A stretch of 64,000 nucleotides of DNA from Prauserella_A sp040635515 (GCA_040635515.1 JBEYHY010000001.1:682001-746000), one strand, 5' to 3'; positions 25,230-34,631 are shown, counted from the stretch's first letter. Notes: generated by a model not told the origin, from the letters alone. Program-made: numbers and translations.

Positions 25230-26497
25230 CCTCTCGACTGTCCACAATGGTACGCAGGGTCGCCGATGGTGAAGTATCGCCGAGCGCGCTCGTCGCCGGG
25301 ACACTGCGCGACATCGAAGCCAGGGAATCCGCCATCGCGGCGTGGGTACGCCTCGATGAGAAGGGCGCGCTGGCCGCCGCGCGGGAACTCGACGACGTCA
25401 CTCGCGCCGGTCCGTTGCGCGGAATCCCCTTCGGGGTCAAGGACATCGTCGATGTCGCGGGCTTGCCGACGGAATGCGGGTCGCCGCTGCGCGAGGGCCG
25501 GATCGCCCGCGTCGACGCCGAGGTGGTCGCGATGCTCCGCCGCGCGGGCGCCGTTCCGGTCGGCAAGACCGTCACCACGGAGTTCGCCTACTTCGCCCCT
25601 GGCCCGACTCGCAATCCGCACGACCCTGCCCGCACTCCGGGAGGCTCGTCCAGCGGTTCGGCGGCGGCTGTCGGCGCGGGCACGGTTCCGCTGGCGATCG
25701 GCAGCCAGACGGCGGGCTCACTCACCAGGCCCGCCGCGTTCTGCGGCGCGGCCGGTCTGGTCGCACCGGGGTTGCCGACGGCGGGTTTCGCGGCGCTGGC
25801 GCCGTCGCTGGACTCCGTCGGCCTGCTCGCGGCGACCGTCGCCGACCTGACGCTGACCTTCACCGTGCTCACCGGGACCGCGCCGGTGACGGCGAACCCG
25901 CCCTCGCTCGCCGTGTGGAACGGCACCGACGTCGCCGACATCGAGCCGGAGATGGCGGAGGCGCTGACGCAAACGGCGCGGCTGGCAGGGGAAAGCGGCG
26001 CGCGGGTCGCGAAGCTGGACCTGCCGGAGCTGCCCGCGACGCTCGTAGCCGCACACGAGAAGGTGATGGCGTACGAGGCCGTGCGCGCGCTCGCCGAGGA
26101 AGCCCGGCACCCACAGCGGCTGAGCCCCCAGCTCGGCGAGCTGCTCGCCACCGGAAGCCGGATCTCCGGCGAGGAGTACGCAGCCGCGCTCGCGGTCGCG
26201 CGGCGGCACCGGCCCGCCGTGCTCGACCTGCTCGCGGACGGCACCTTCCTGCTCGCGCCCGCGGCGCCGGGTGCCGCGCCACCCGGGCTCGCCGCGACCG
26301 GATCACCGGTGCTGAGCAGGCCGTGGCAGCTGCTCAGGCTGCCCGTGGTGACGGTCCCCGGCTGCCGCACCGAAGGTGGCCTCCCACTCGGTGTCCAGCT
26401 CATCGGGCATCCGGACCGGGTACCGGAACTGCTCGCCGCGGCCGAGTGGGTCGAGGAGCTGACTCGCGCGGTGCCCGCCGGACGGGGCGAGCGGTGA
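25226..26497 (+). CDS. iacH: IacH-like amidase-signature hydrolase
   Basis: A 423-residue amidase-signature protein. The Ser-cisSer-Lys triad is recognisable: Lys72 in GVKDIVD, the serine run GGSSSGS at 139-145, and the nucleophile near Ser165. The usual SDTGGS before the nucleophile reads SQTAGS, a modest deviation. In iac clusters IacH is thought to hydrolyse an amide or lactam intermediate. It overlaps iacG and catB by 4 bases each. Confidence 0.85.
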   Translation: MTSRLSTMVRRVADGEVSPSALVAGTLRDIEARESAIAAWVRLDEKGALAAARELDDVTRAGPLRGIPFGVKDIVDVAGLPTECGSPLREGRIARVDAEVVAMLRRAGAVPVGKTVTTEFAYFAPGPTRNPHDPARTPGGSSSGSAAAVGAGTVPLAIGSQTAGSLTRPAAFCGAAGLVAPGLPTAGFAALAPSLDSVGLLAATVADLTLTFTVLTGTAPVTANPPSLAVWNGTDVADIEPEMAEALTQTARLAGESGARVAKLDLPELPATLVAAHEKVMAYEAVRALAEEARHPQRLSPQLGELLATGSRISGEEYAAALAVARRHRPAVLDLLADGTFLLAPAAPGAAPPGLAATGSPVLSRPWQLLRLPVVTVPGCRTEGGLPLGVQLIGHPDRVPELLAAAEWVEELTRAVPAGRGER

Positions 26498-27594
26498 GGA
26501 TCAGCAGGGTCGAGGCCATTCCCTACGCCATCCCGTACCGCAAGCCGCTGCGCTTCGCCAGCGGCGAGGTGCACACCGCAGAGCACGTGCTCGTCAGGGT
26601 GCACACCGATGAGGGGCTGATCGGCGTCGCCGACGCCCCGCCCCGCCCGTTCACCTACGGCGAGACACAGGCATCGATCCGCGCGGTGATCGACGAGCTG
26701 TTCGCACCCGCGCTGCTCGGCGAGTCACCGCTGGCAAGGCAGCGCTGGCACGAGAGGCTGCACCGCACCGTCGGCAATCCGGTGGCCAAGGCCGCGCTCG
26801 ACATCGCGGTATGGGACGTGATCGGCCAGTCGGCGGGACTATCCGTCACCGCGCTGCTCGGCGGCTACACCGACCGGCTCAGGGTCGCCCACATGGTCGG
26901 CTTCGCCGAACCGGCGGCGATGGTCGCCGAGGCACAACGGTTTCGCGACGAGTACGGCATCACCACGTTCAAGGTGAAGGTCGGGCGCAGGCCTGCCGAA
27001 CTCGACATCGCCGCCTGCCGGGCGCTGCGGGAGGCCCTCGGCGAGGAGACCGAGTTGTACATCGACGGCAACCGGGGCTGGTCGGCCTCGGAATCGGCGC
27101 GCGCGCTGCGGATGATGGCCGATCTCGATCTCGCGTTCGCGGAGGAACTCAATCCCGCCGACGACGTGATCGGCCGCCGCTGGCTGGTGTCGCGGTGCCC
27201 GATTCCGTTCGTGGCCGACGAAAGCGTGAGCAGGCCCGCCGAGGTCACCCGCGAACTGCTCGGCGGATCCGCGACGGCGATCAGCATCAAGACCGCCCGG
27301 ACCGGATTCACCGACTCCCAGCGCGTACTGCACCTGTGCGAAGGACTCGGCGCCGAAGTGGTGCTCGGCAACCAGATCGACGGTCAGCTCGGCACCGCCG
27401 CGAGTGCCGCCTTCGGCGCGGCGTTCGCCGGTACCTCGCGCAGGGCGGCCGAACTGTCCAACTTCCTCGACCTGAGCGACGACCTGCTCACCGAGCCGCT
27501 GCGCATCGAGGGCGGCACGCTCGCCGCGCCGTCGGAGCCCGGCCTCGGGGTCGCGATCGACGAGGACAAACTCGCCCGTTACCGCCTCGACTGA
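26494..27594 (+). CDS. catB: Muconate cycloisomerase
   Basis: An enolase-superfamily muconate cycloisomerase of 366 residues that converts cis,cis-muconate to muconolactone. Catalytic and metal residues are Lys160 and Lys162 (FKVKVG), Asp191 (YIDGNRGW), Glu217 (AEELNP), Asp242 (VADES) and Lys266 (SIKTART). The GTG start overlaps the iacH stop as GTGA, showing direct fusion of the catechol branch to the iac operon. Confidence 0.92.
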   Translation: MRISRVEAIPYAIPYRKPLRFASGEVHTAEHVLVRVHTDEGLIGVADAPPRPFTYGETQASIRAVIDELFAPALLGESPLARQRWHERLHRTVGNPVAKAALDIAVWDVIGQSAGLSVTALLGGYTDRLRVAHMVGFAEPAAMVAEAQRFRDEYGITTFKVKVGRRPAELDIAACRALREALGEETELYIDGNRGWSASESARALRMMADLDLAFAEELNPADDVIGRRWLVSRCPIPFVADESVSRPAEVTRELLGGSATAISIKTARTGFTDSQRVLHLCEGLGAEVVLGNQIDGQLGTAASAAFGAAFAGTSRRAAELSNFLDLSDDLLTEPLRIEGGTLAAPSEPGLGVAIDEDKLARYRLD

Positions 27595-27655
27595 GGCACC
27601 CGGCTGACCCACCACCGACGAAGCCGACGAGAAAGACAAGGGAATGGAGAACACC

Positions 27656-28519
27656 ATGAGCGCATCGCAGGCAGCCGCGGCGACCGCCGCCGCCTCGGGA
27701 GCCGCCGCGACCCAGCGGTTCGTCACCGACAAGTCCGCCGCACCCTCCGGAGCGGCCGACAGGGAGCGGGTCGATCTGCTGGCTCGCGAGGTCATCGAGG
27801 CGGTGCACGCCGCCATCCGCAAGCACAAGGTGACCTACGCCGAGTACAACGCGCTGAAGGCGTGGCTGATCAAGGTCGGCGCGGACGGCGAATGGCCGCT
27901 GTTCCTCGACGTCTGGATCGAGCACGCGGTCGAGGAGGTAGCCAACGAAAACCGGAGTGGCAGCAAGGGAACCATCGAGGGGCCCTACTACGTGCCGGAC
28001 GCGCCACGGCTTCCCGCCGAGGCGACGCTGCCGATGCGCGATGGTGAAGCCGGGGTGCCGCTGCTGTTCCGGGGGACCGTGACGGACGCTGACGGAACGC
28101 CGCTGCCGTCGGCGACGCTGGAGATCTGGCAGGCCGACGACGCGGGTTACTACTCGCAGTTCGCACCGGGCATTCCCGAATGGAACCTGCGGGGCACCGT
28201 CGTCGCGGGCGAGTCCGGCGAGTTCGCGATCACCACGATCGAACCGGCGCCCTACCAGATCCCCACCGACGGCGCGTGCGGCGAACTGATCGCCGCGGCG
28301 GGCTGGCATGCCTGGCGCCCGGCGCACCTGCACCTCATGGTGTCGGCTCCGGGGCATCGCACCCTCACGACGCAACTCTACTTCCGCGGCGACACGCACA
28401 TCGGCGACGACATCGCCTCGGCGGTGAAGCCGGAACTGATCCTCGACCCCGAGAACCGCGCTGCCTCGGCGGGCGGTGGCCGCGAGGTCGGCTACGACTT
28501 CGCGCTGGACAGGGAGTGA
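27656..28519 (+). CDS. catA: Catechol 1,2-dioxygenase
   Basis: An intradiol dioxygenase of 287 residues that opens catechol to cis,cis-muconate. The Fe(III) ligands are Tyr112 (GPYYVP), Tyr200 (APYQIPTDG), His224 and His226 (RPAHLHL). An N-terminal helical dimerisation part (about residues 35-105) precedes the catalytic β-sandwich. The first 30 residues are Ala-rich and low complexity. ATG at 27656 has GGAG 6 bases before it; an ATG four codons earlier is less well placed. Confidence 0.93.
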   Translation: MSASQAAAATAAASGAAATQRFVTDKSAAPSGAADRERVDLLAREVIEAVHAAIRKHKVTYAEYNALKAWLIKVGADGEWPLFLDVWIEHAVEEVANENRSGSKGTIEGPYYVPDAPRLPAEATLPMRDGEAGVPLLFRGTVTDADGTPLPSATLEIWQADDAGYYSQFAPGIPEWNLRGTVVAGESGEFAITTIEPAPYQIPTDGACGELIAAAGWHAWRPAHLHLMVSAPGHRTLTTQLYFRGDTHIGDDIASAVKPELILDPENRAASAGGGREVGYDFALDRE

Positions 28520-28522
28520 CGC

Positions 28523-28801
28523 ATGCTGTTCGCGGTGCGCATGACGGTGCGAATCCCCTCCGACCTGGATCCCGGTGTCAGGGCCGATCTCGTCGCGAGG
28601 GAGAAGGAGTACGCGCGGCGGCTCCAGCGTGAGGGGGAGTGGCTGCACCTGTGGCGGCAGGCGGGCAAGTACGCCAACCTCAGCGTCTTCGACGTCGCGG
28701 GTAACGAGCGGCTGCACGAGATCCTGTGGAACCTGCCGCTGTTTCCGTATCTGGAGTTCGAGATCACTCCGCTGGCGAAGCATCCCTCCGCGCTGGCCTG
28801 A
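28523..28801 (+). CDS. catC: Muconolactone delta-isomerase
   Basis: A 92-residue muconolactone isomerase that moves the double bond to give 3-oxoadipate enol-lactone. The family pattern LFAVRMTVRIPSDL, then REKEYARRLQREGEWLHLWR, is clear. It begins 3 bases after catA and is followed by a strong terminator. The next enzymes of the 3-oxoadipate pathway are not in this window. Confidence 0.93.
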   Translation: MLFAVRMTVRIPSDLDPGVRADLVAREKEYARRLQREGEWLHLWRQAGKYANLSVFDVAGNERLHEILWNLPLFPYLEFEITPLAKHPSALA

Positions 28802-28803
28802 GC

Positions 28804-28842
28804 CGTTCCGGTGCGGGGACTTCGCGGCCCCGCACCGGAACG
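28804..28842. terminator. Terminator hairpin ending the iac-cat operon
   Basis: Perfect 15-base arms starting CGTTCCGGTGCGGGG enclose a 9-base loop. It lies directly behind catC and before the stop of the convergent PAP2-like gene, so it can serve both strands. Confidence 0.9.
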
Positions 28843-28856
28843 TCCACAGTGGATTA

Positions 28857-29483
28857 TCAGGCGATGAGCGCGTAGAGCCCGCCGCCGACGAGCACGCCTG
28901 CGACGGTGCCCGCGAGCACCTGCGCACCGGTGTGGTCGCGGGACACGACGCGGGACCAGCACACCGCGGCGACGACGAGTGACAGTGCCCACAGCCAAGC
29001 GCCGTGAATGACCACGAGTATCACCGTCGCGCCCGAGGCGACGGCGGCGTGCATGCTGATCTTCCAGCGGATCGTGATCGCTCCCGTCACCAGCAGGCTC
29101 GCGATCATGCACACGTCGAGGGCCACGAGCGGCCACGGCGCGCCCAGCACGAGAAGCAGCACGAGCCCGAGCGCGCTCAGGGCGATCAGCACGAGGAACG
29201 GAACCAGCCGTCCCTCGCGATTACGCACGTGGTGACTGTCCCATCGCCGGGTCCGTGCTCCCCAGACGATGACGGCCATCGGCAGGATGCTGCTGGTGAG
29301 CGCCACGAGCAGCCCCCACAGCAAGGTGGGGCCGAGCGCCCCGGTCGCCTCCCACGCGACGGCCAGCGGCAGCAGCAACACGATCACCCACGGTGCGAAG
29401 ACCTCGCCCAGTAGCTTCGCGAGCACCGCCGTGCCACCCGGTGCTCCGGGTTCCTCCCGCATCCATGCCCCCATGAAAACCAT
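28857..29483 (-). CDS. PAP2-superfamily-like integral membrane protein
   Basis: A membrane protein of about 208 residues with six predicted helices. It carries a degenerate PAP2 active site: a His in the SMHAA segment and an SRxxxxxH-like segment (SRVVSRDHTGAQ). The Lys-Arg-Pro first motif of true phosphatases is not evident, so catalytic activity is doubtful. The start is uncertain: ATG at 29483 has AGGTG 5 bases before it, with ATGs at 29474 and 29466 as alternatives. It is divergent from the large ATPase. Confidence 0.75.
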   Translation of the reverse strand: MVFMGAWMREEPGAPGGTAVLAKLLGEVFAPWVIVLLLPLAVAWEATGALGPTLLWGLLVALTSSILPMAVIVWGARTRRWDSHHVRNREGRLVPFLVLIALSALGLVLLLVLGAPWPLVALDVCMIASLLVTGAITIRWKISMHAAVASGATVILVVIHGAWLWALSLVVAAVCWSRVVSRDHTGAQVLAGTVAGVLVGGGLYALIA

Positions 29484-29573
29484 CCGAACACCTGTGCCGT
29501 CGCGGTGGCATGGTGACACCCGGCCGCCACGACCGTCGCGGCAGGGCGAAAAAATAGGCATTCGCGGCGCGCG

Positions 29574-32500
29574 ATGACTACTGTCGATGTCGTCATGCGT
29601 ACCCAAGACACTGGTGGCGCGCTCATCGGCAGGGCTCATCCCGCTGCCCTGCTGCGCGCCGAGATCACGAGAGCGACTGAGAGTCACGGCGGGCTGGTGC
29701 TGGTCACCGGCGAGGCCGGTATCGGCAAGACCACGCTGGTCACCGGGGCGGCGGAGGAGGCGAGGGCACTCGGCGCGCTGGTCGTCGGCGGCGCCTGCTG
29801 GGACTCCGAGGCCGCACCGGGGTACTGGCCGTGGGTGCAGGTATTCCGCGGCCTGCGCAGGGCGGCGACGGAAGAGGAATGGGAAGCCGCACGCCACGCG
29901 GGCGGTGAAGGGCTCGGCGTGCTGCTCGGCGAGGCCGGCGCCGAAGTAGCGGACACGTTCGCGCTCTACGACTCGGTGACCAGCGCTCTGGTCGCGGTTT
30001 CGGCGTACCGGCCGGTGCTCGTCCTGCTCGACGACGTCCACTGGGCGGACACCGCGTCGCTGACCCTGCTCGAATTCGTCGCGAGGCACACCTGGTTCGA
30101 ACGGCTGCTGCTGGTGGGAACCTACCGGGACGTGGAGGTCGAGGCGGCCGAACACGCGCTGCGGCCCCGGATCAGTGCCCTGGTCGCGGCGGCGACCAGC
30201 ATCACGCTCACCGGTCTCGACGTCGAGGGCGTCGCCGCGCTGATGGAACGCACGGCGGGGGCGATCCCTGACGCCGAACTCGCCGCCGAGGTGCACCATC
30301 GCACCGGCGGCAATCCGTTCTTCGTCGAGCAGACGGCCCGGCTGTGGCACAGCGACGGATCCGTCACCGCGGTTCCGCCCGGCGTTCGCGACGCGGTGCG
30401 CAGGAGGATCTCACTGTTGCCCGCGCCGGTGTCCCGCATGCTCACCGACGCCGCCGTACTGGGCGGTGTCTTCCACCGCCAGGTGCTTGCCGCGATGGGT
30501 GCCGACCCGGTCGCCAAGGTCGACCGGCTGCTGGAGCGGGCGATGGCCGCCCGGCTTGTCACCGCCAAGGGTAACGGCGCCTTCGCCTTCGCCCACGACC
30601 TGGTCAGGGAAACGCTGCGGGACGAGCTCGGCGAAAGGGAACTGCGCTCACGGCACGCGGCCGTCGTCACGGCGGTCGGCTCGGCGCCGTCGCTGGCCGA
30701 GCGGGTGTTCAAGGGCGACCTCGCCAGGCACGCGGTGCGGGCCGGTGACGAGATCGCGGCCGAGAAGACCACGGAGTTGCTGCTGGCCGCGGGAAGGGAC
30801 GCCGCGATCAGGATGGCTTTCGACGAGGCGATCGGTCACTTCCGCAGCGGCGCCGCACTCGCGAAGCGGCACTTTCCCCGGCGCTACATCCTCATCATGG
30901 GCGAGCTGGCGCAGGAACTGCTGACCATCGAGCGGACCGAGGAGGGCATCGCCGTCGTCGGCGAGGCCGCCGCGTACGCGCGCGCTCACGACGATCCCGT
31001 GCTGCTCGGGTCGATCGCGCTGAGCACCCACATCGCCGATCACGGGCGGCAGCGCGAGCTGTCGCGGACCTTGCTGTCCGAGGCACACCCGCTGTTGACG
31101 GGAAGCGACGAGGACGAGGTCGCGGACCGCACGCTCAACCAGCTCGCCATCGAGGTCGCCGTCCGGCTGCAGAGCCTCGCGAGGGAAACCGGCGACGACG
31201 AGGGCCTCGCGCTCAGCCTGTTCGCCCAGCACAACATGAGCTGGGGAACCGGCAACGCCGAGGACCGGCTGGCGATGGTCGACGAGCTGGCCGCCGTCGC
31301 CCGCCGCACCGGTGACACCGAATCCGAGCAGTACGCGATATCACTGCGCTGGGTCGCGCTGCTTGAGCGAGGCGATCCGGCCTACCAAGGACAGATGGCG
31401 CGGTTCGCCGAGATGATCGAGCGTAGCGGCGACACCCGGATGTGGCTCGCCGCCGTGGTCGACCGGTGCATCGTGGCGGCGTTCACGGGACGGTTCGCCG
31501 AAGCGGAGACATTGCTGCTGGAGGCGGAGCGGTTCGTCGAGCGACAGGACCGGACACACATCGACACCGCGGCGCGGCACCTGCGCTGGCTGCTTGCCTA
31601 CCAGCGGGGCAGGCTCGACGAGCTGGACGCCATGGCGGGCACGCTGATCGAGGGCGCGATACACCGGCCGCGGCTGCTGAGGGCGATGAACGAACTGGCG
31701 AAGGGGGAGACCGCGTTCGCGCTGCGTTACCTGAGGGACGTGTGCGAACGCGGCGAAGGCCAGTCCATCATGGACATGGGGTTGTGGCTGCGGTTCCAGG
31801 CACAACTCGCGGCCGCGGTCGGCGACCCTGAGTTGTGCGAACGGGCAAGGAAGGCGTTGCTGCCACACGACGGCACGTATCTGGTGTCGATGTTCGGGTT
31901 CGACATCAGCGGTCCGGTGACCTACTGGCTGGGGCGGCTCGACGCCGCGCAGCAACGCTGGGACGAGGCCGTCGGCCGATTCGCTGCCGCGAAACGCTCG
32001 GCGGAGCGGATGGGATCGCGGCCGTGGGCCGCCGAGGCGGGAGCGGGGCTCGCGAAGGCGCTGGCGGCACGGGGAAACGACGGCGACGACGCCAGGGCGG
32101 ACAAGCTGCGGGCCGAGGTCGCGGCGGAGGCGGTGGACCTGGGGATGCGGCACCTCGCCCCTGCCGGGGACCCCCAGGGGGAGGCCGGCCGCGCCGCCGC
32201 GGAAACTCCCACGGACACCACCAACGAGTTCCGGTTCACCGGCGACGTGTGGTCGCTGTCGATGGCAGGTGACACGGTTCTGATGCCCGATTCCAAGGGG
32301 CTGCGCGATGTGCACACCCTGTTGCGGCAGCCGGGAACCGACATCCCGGCCGTGGTGCTGCTGGATCCGGCCGGCGGTGACGTCGTCGTCGCGGCGAAAC
32401 GCCTCGGTGGTGATCCGGTGCTCGACGACGAGGCCAAAGCGCGGTACCAGCGCAGGCTCACCGCGCTCGACGAGGAGATCGAGGCCGCGATCGCGAGCGG

Positions 32501-32765
32501 CGCCGACGACAAGGCCGCGGGCCTCGACCGCGAACGGGACGCGTTGTTGCGAGAGTTGCGCGCGGCGGCCGGTCTCGGTGGCAGGACGCGCAGGCTCGGC
32601 GACGAAGCCGAAAGGGCCCGCAAGACGGTGTCCGCCCGCATCAGGGACACGCTGCGCAAACTGGACGATCGTCATCCCGCGCTCGCCGCGCATCTGCGAT
32701 CGTCCGTCTCGACCGGAGCGAATTGCCGCTACACGCCCGAATCCGGGGTGCGCTGGCGGTTGTGA
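29574..32765 (+). CDS. Large AAA-type ATPase regulator (LuxR/MalT-like) without LuxR HTH
   Basis: A 1063-residue protein. Residues 20-190 form an AAA_16 STAND ATPase with Walker A GEAGIGKTT and Walker B VLVLLDDVHWAD, followed by a long helical TPR-like region. The last 170 residues form a separate unit (SLSMAGDTVLMPDSKGLRD, then a charged coiled segment, ending VRWRL) which I have seen fused to ATPases in actinobacteria but cannot name. The usual C-terminal LuxR HTH is missing. ATG at 29595 is an alternative start. Its target is unknown. Confidence 0.8.
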   Translation: MTTVDVVMRTQDTGGALIGRAHPAALLRAEITRATESHGGLVLVTGEAGIGKTTLVTGAAEEARALGALVVGGACWDSEAAPGYWPWVQVFRGLRRAATEEEWEAARHAGGEGLGVLLGEAGAEVADTFALYDSVTSALVAVSAYRPVLVLLDDVHWADTASLTLLEFVARHTWFERLLLVGTYRDVEVEAAEHALRPRISALVAAATSITLTGLDVEGVAALMERTAGAIPDAELAAEVHHRTGGNPFFVEQTARLWHSDGSVTAVPPGVRDAVRRRISLLPAPVSRMLTDAAVLGGVFHRQVLAAMGADPVAKVDRLLERAMAARLVTAKGNGAFAFAHDLVRETLRDELGERELRSRHAAVVTAVGSAPSLAERVFKGDLARHAVRAGDEIAAEKTTELLLAAGRDAAIRMAFDEAIGHFRSGAALAKRHFPRRYILIMGELAQELLTIERTEEGIAVVGEAAAYARAHDDPVLLGSIALSTHIADHGRQRELSRTLLSEAHPLLTGSDEDEVADRTLNQLAIEVAVRLQSLARETGDDEGLALSLFAQHNMSWGTGNAEDRLAMVDELAAVARRTGDTESEQYAISLRWVALLERGDPAYQGQMARFAEMIERSGDTRMWLAAVVDRCIVAAFTGRFAEAETLLLEAERFVERQDRTHIDTAARHLRWLLAYQRGRLDELDAMAGTLIEGAIHRPRLLRAMNELAKGETAFALRYLRDVCERGEGQSIMDMGLWLRFQAQLAAAVGDPELCERARKALLPHDGTYLVSMFGFDISGPVTYWLGRLDAAQQRWDEAVGRFAAAKRSAERMGSRPWAAEAGAGLAKALAARGNDGDDARADKLRAEVAAEAVDLGMRHLAPAGDPQGEAGRAAAETPTDTTNEFRFTGDVWSLSMAGDTVLMPDSKGLRDVHTLLRQPGTDIPAVVLLDPAGGDVVVAAKRLGGDPVLDDEAKARYQRRLTALDEEIEAAIASGADDKAAGLDRERDALLRELRAAAGLGGRTRRLGDEAERARKTVSARIRDTLRKLDDRHPALAAHLRSSVSTGANCRYTPESGVRWRL

Positions 32766-32783
32766 ACCGCGAACGCACCCCGG
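32743..32783. terminator. Two-part terminator hairpin over the ATPase stop codon
   Basis: Outer arms CCGGGGTGCG and CGCACCCCGG enclose an inner stem GCGGTT-GTG-AACCGC. The stop codon of the ATPase lies in the inner loop. It separates that gene from the convergent ABC permease gene, whose stop is 8 bases away. Confidence 0.8.
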
Positions 32784-32790
32784 AGGCAGG

Positions 32791-33645
32791 TCATTTGCGG
32801 TTGTAGAGCCGCATCGTGAGCGTCCCGAAGATCGCCAGCAGTGCCGCGGAGGCCACCAGCGTCCAGGTGATGTGGCCGGTCTCCCACCTGCCCTCCATCA
32901 GCCCGCGCACGGCACCGACGAGGTGGGTGATCGGGTTGACGTCCACGAAGGACTGCAACCAGCCCGGCATGGTCCTCGGGTCGACGAAGACGTTGCTGAG
33001 GAAGGTCATCGGGAACAGCACGAGCATGCTGACACCCGTGACCGCGCGTTCGGTGCGCAGCAGCAGCCCGAACATCGTCCAGATCCAGGAGAACGCGAAC
33101 GAGAACACGATCAGCAGTGCGACACCCGCGAGCACGCCCCCGACTCCGCCACCGGGACGGAAACCCAGCACCAGACCGAGAACCAGGATCACCGTCGAGG
33201 CCATCAGGTAGCGCACCATGTCCCCGAGCAGTGCGCCGACCAGTGCCGAAGGCCGCCAGATCGGCAGCGTCCTGAACCGGTCGAACACCCCCTTCTCGAT
33301 GTCGCTGTTGACCCCGATGCCGGTGTACATCGTGATCATCACGACGTTCATCACCAGGATCCCGGGAAGCAGGTATTGCAGATAGTCCCCTGTCGATCCG
33401 GCGAGCGCCCCTCCGAAGAGGTAGGTGAACATCAGCGTCATGATGACCGGGAAGATCGTCACGTCGACCATCTGCTCGGGAAGATGCTTGATCTTGAGCA
33501 TCGCCCGCCAGCCGAAGGTGGTCGACGCGGCCAGCGCGCTCGGCCGGGGAGGAGGTTCCCCCGAGGCCAGGACGGCGTTGAGCCTGTCGGCGGCCGGTGT
33601 GTACTCCGTGGCGGGATCGGTTTCCTTGGTCGCGGCGGTGGTCAT
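32791..33645 (-). CDS. ABC-2 type exporter permease (DrrB-like)
   Basis: A 284-residue permease of the daunorubicin-resistance DrrB type with six membrane helices. The typical region LLPGILVMNVVMITMYTGIGVNSD is followed by GVFDRFRTLPIWR. It forms an exporter with the ATPase encoded upstream, whose stop overlaps its start as ATGA. The exported compound is not predictable; drug or lipid efflux is usual. Confidence 0.92.
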   Translation of the reverse strand: MTTAATKETDPATEYTPAADRLNAVLASGEPPPRPSALAASTTFGWRAMLKIKHLPEQMVDVTIFPVIMTLMFTYLFGGALAGSTGDYLQYLLPGILVMNVVMITMYTGIGVNSDIEKGVFDRFRTLPIWRPSALVGALLGDMVRYLMASTVILVLGLVLGFRPGGGVGGVLAGVALLIVFSFAFSWIWTMFGLLLRTERAVTGVSMLVLFPMTFLSNVFVDPRTMPGWLQSFVDVNPITHLVGAVRGLMEGRWETGHITWTLVASAALLAIFGTLTMRLYNRK

Positions 33646-34631
33646 GCCGCTGCCTCCTTCGTGCTCGTGCGGTCGGTGAGTGCCAGGAAGACCTCGTCGA
33701 GGCTGGGCTGCCCCAGGGAGAAGTCGTCGACGGTGATACCCGCCTCCGCGAGCTCGGCCAGCCCCCTCGCCGCGTGCTCGGCCGCGCCGGAACCCGATTC
33801 GCCCGCCGCGATCCGCGCGGTGAGCGCGAGCGGGTCGGCGTCGAGCTCGACGCTGGTGGCCAGCGTCCTGCGCAGAATCTTCTCGGCCTCACCGCGGTCG
33901 GCGGGGTTGCGCAGTCGCACGTGGACGGTGCCGTTGCCGACGGACGACTTGAGCTGTCCCGGCGTGCCCTCGGCGATGACCTTGCCAGTGTCGATGACGG
34001 CGATGCGGGAGGCGAGCTGATCGGCCTCGTCGAGGTACTGCGTGGTGAGCAGCACGGTGGTGCCCCTTGCCACGATGATCCGCACGATGTCCCACACCTG
34101 GTTGCGGCTGCGCGGATCGAGGCCCGTCGTCGGCTCGTCGAGGAACAGCAGGTCCGGGGTCTTGATGATGCTCGCGGCGATGTCGATGCGGCGGCGCATC
34201 CCGCCCGAGTAGTTCTTCACCGGCCTGTCGCCTGCCGAGGTGAGCCCGAACGCGTCGAGCAACTGTCCCGCCCGCTCACGGGCGGCGGGCTTGCGGTGAC
34301 CGTAAAGCCTTCCCAGCAGGATCAGGTTTTCCGTCCCCGTCAGGTCCTCGTCGATCGAGGCGTACTGACCGGTGAGGCTGACCCGGCTGCGGACGGCATC
34401 GGCCTCCCTCACGACGTCCCTGCCGAACACTCTCGCCTGGCCCCCGTCCGGCCGCAGGAGCGTCGCCAGCATGCGGACCGCCGTCGTCTTGCCCGCGCCG
34501 TTGGGGCCGAGCACGCCGTACACGGTGCCTGCGGGCACCTCCAGATCGATGCCGTCGACCGCCCTGTTCTGGCCGAAGACCTTGACCAGCCCCGACGTTT
34601 CGATCGCGAGGTCGGCCGTGTGCTTGCTCAT
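33642..34631 (-). CDS. ABC exporter ATPase (DrrA-like)
   Basis: A 329-residue ATPase of the DrrA subfamily. Walker A is GPNGAGKTT, the signature YSGGMRRR, Walker B LLFLDEPTTGLDP. The C-terminal domain after residue 230 ends in GQPSLDEVFLALT, as in drug-resistance ATPases. ATG at 34631 has AAAGGA before it and follows the FMN reductase stop by 20 bases, so the three genes form one operon. Confidence 0.93.
   Translation of the reverse strand: MSKHTADLAIETSGLVKVFGQNRAVDGIDLEVPAGTVYGVLGPNGAGKTTAVRMLATLLRPDGGQARVFGRDVVREADAVRSRVSLTGQYASIDEDLTGTENLILLGRLYGHRKPAARERAGQLLDAFGLTSAGDRPVKNYSGGMRRRIDIAASIIKTPDLLFLDEPTTGLDPRSRNQVWDIVRIIVARGTTVLLTTQYLDEADQLASRIAVIDTGKVIAEGTPGQLKSSVGNGTVHVRLRNPADRGEAEKILRRTLATSVELDADPLALTARIAAGESGSGAAEHAARGLAELAEAGITVDDFSLGQPSLDEVFLALTDRTSTKEAAA

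Noticed and set aside
26811..27659. A 282-codon frame inside catB
   Set aside because: It is an Arg-rich +1 shadow of the muconate cycloisomerase gene.
28857..30350. One long minus-strand protein of 497 residues containing the PAP2-like domain
   Set aside because: The N-terminal two thirds is the complement of the large ATPase gene. The real gene starts near 29483.
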